Assembly: GCA_030632545.1 (NCBI GenBank)
Contig: DAOVUO010000110.1
Location: forward strand, 1 to 7,686
Reading direction: 5' to 3'
Length of the DNA: 7,686 nucleotides
DNA from: Bacteroidales bacterium
Lineage (GTDB): Bacteria > Bacteroidota > Bacteroidia > Bacteroidales > DYOH01
Shown piece after piece: positions 7,408 to 7,686 of this stretch. How positions within the stretch are numbered: position 1 is the stretch's first letter; every line of letters starts with the position of its first letter. Both the position numbers and the translations under genes were made by a program. The notes beneath the pieces were generated by a model. It was given only the letters and a program-made list of their open reading frames with translations. It did no database searches and was not told the origin of the DNA.

Positions 7408-7686
7408 TTAATTTACAGATTTTTCAACTAAACGAGCAAAATAGAACATTGTTTTACCTTCACTCTCAATCAATTCCGAGCTTGGCGCTGTTATTAATAT
7501 CTTATCCAAACTGGCAATATGAACAATAGAACCTTCAATTATATTTTTCAATTTCAAATCTATCCCCATTTTTTCATCCCTTTTTCTTATACTTAATGCA
7601 ATATTACGCTGAGGTAACGCTGCAAACTTCTCTGTAAAACTATTTGACAAATTAGGAATTTCTGCTAATTCGTTTACTTCTGAAGG
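7408..7686 (-). CDS. C-terminal part of an unrecognised protein, start beyond the right edge
   Basis: The minus frame is open from the window edge (PSEVNELAEIPN...) to a TAA at 7408-7410, giving 92 visible residues. A TTG at 7648-7650 could be read as a start, but the frame continues upstream without a stop, so the true start is probably outside the window. The fragment alternates charged residues with short hydrophobic strands (GSIVHIASLDKILITAP, then TMFYFARLVEK near the end), suggesting a beta-rich C-terminus; no transmembrane segment or catalytic motif is visible. I do not recognise the family. A beta-propeller end is conceivable, since such proteins in Bacteroidota can, as I recall, sit beside small CxxC lipoproteins, but nothing here proves it. 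The next gene follows after only 6 bp, so the two are very likely co-transcribed. Confidence 0.75.
   Translation of the reverse strand, partial: PSEVNELAEIPNLSNSFTEKFAALPQRNIALSIRKRDEKMGIDLKLKNIIEGSIVHIASLDKILITAPSSELIESEGKTMFYFARLVEKSVN

Noticed and set aside
7391..7408. ATG overlapping the right-edge gene's stop (TAATG) as the start of the lipoprotein gene
   Set aside because: That frame reads only five codons before a stop; the lipoprotein frame uses the ATG at 7399-7401.
7648..7650. TTG as the start of the right-edge gene
   Set aside because: The frame stays open for 12 more codons to the window edge, so this is more likely an internal leucine codon than a start.

Overview
The window is AT-rich (about one third G+C by eye). 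Every convincing gene lies on the minus strand, so transcription runs from the right edge to the left edge. The codon use, the Bacteroidota-style lipoprotein signals and the sequence flavour of the two RND permeases all suggest a member of the Bacteroidota. Genus cannot be fixed from the sequence alone.

In transcription order the layout is as follows. (1) 7408-7686: the C-terminal 92 codons of a gene that enters from beyond the right edge; I do not recognise it. (2) 7006-7401: a 131-residue predicted lipoprotein with a thioredoxin-like TDCSSC motif. (3) 5921-6973: a 350-residue periplasmic adaptor (membrane fusion protein) with a lipoprotein signal. (4) 5749-5920: a 172-bp gap holding a roughly 79-bp imperfect inverted repeat with a GAAGCAATC core. 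(5) 2764-5748: a complete 994-residue RND permease, 'RND-A', which appears to start at TTG. (6) 1-2762: a second RND permease, 'RND-B', open through the left edge with 920 codons visible.

Genes 3, 5 and 6 form a tripartite efflux module: adaptor plus two different inner-membrane RND pumps. Only one base separates the two pumps (TAG-T-ATG), which points to translational coupling and possibly a mixed trimer of the MdtB/MdtC kind. No outer-membrane channel (TolC/OprM type) lies in the window; it may be further left or elsewhere in the genome. The two upstream genes are close enough (6 and 32 bp gaps) to share a transcript with the adaptor, but their link to efflux is only positional.

I found no RNA gene, CRISPR array, transposase or phage gene. 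No gene-free stretch exceeds 172 bp. The window is mostly an ordinary efflux operon. The least ordinary parts are the repeat inside the operon, the TTG start of RND-A overlapped by a three-codon out-of-frame ATG reading frame, and the small CxxC lipoprotein upstream.
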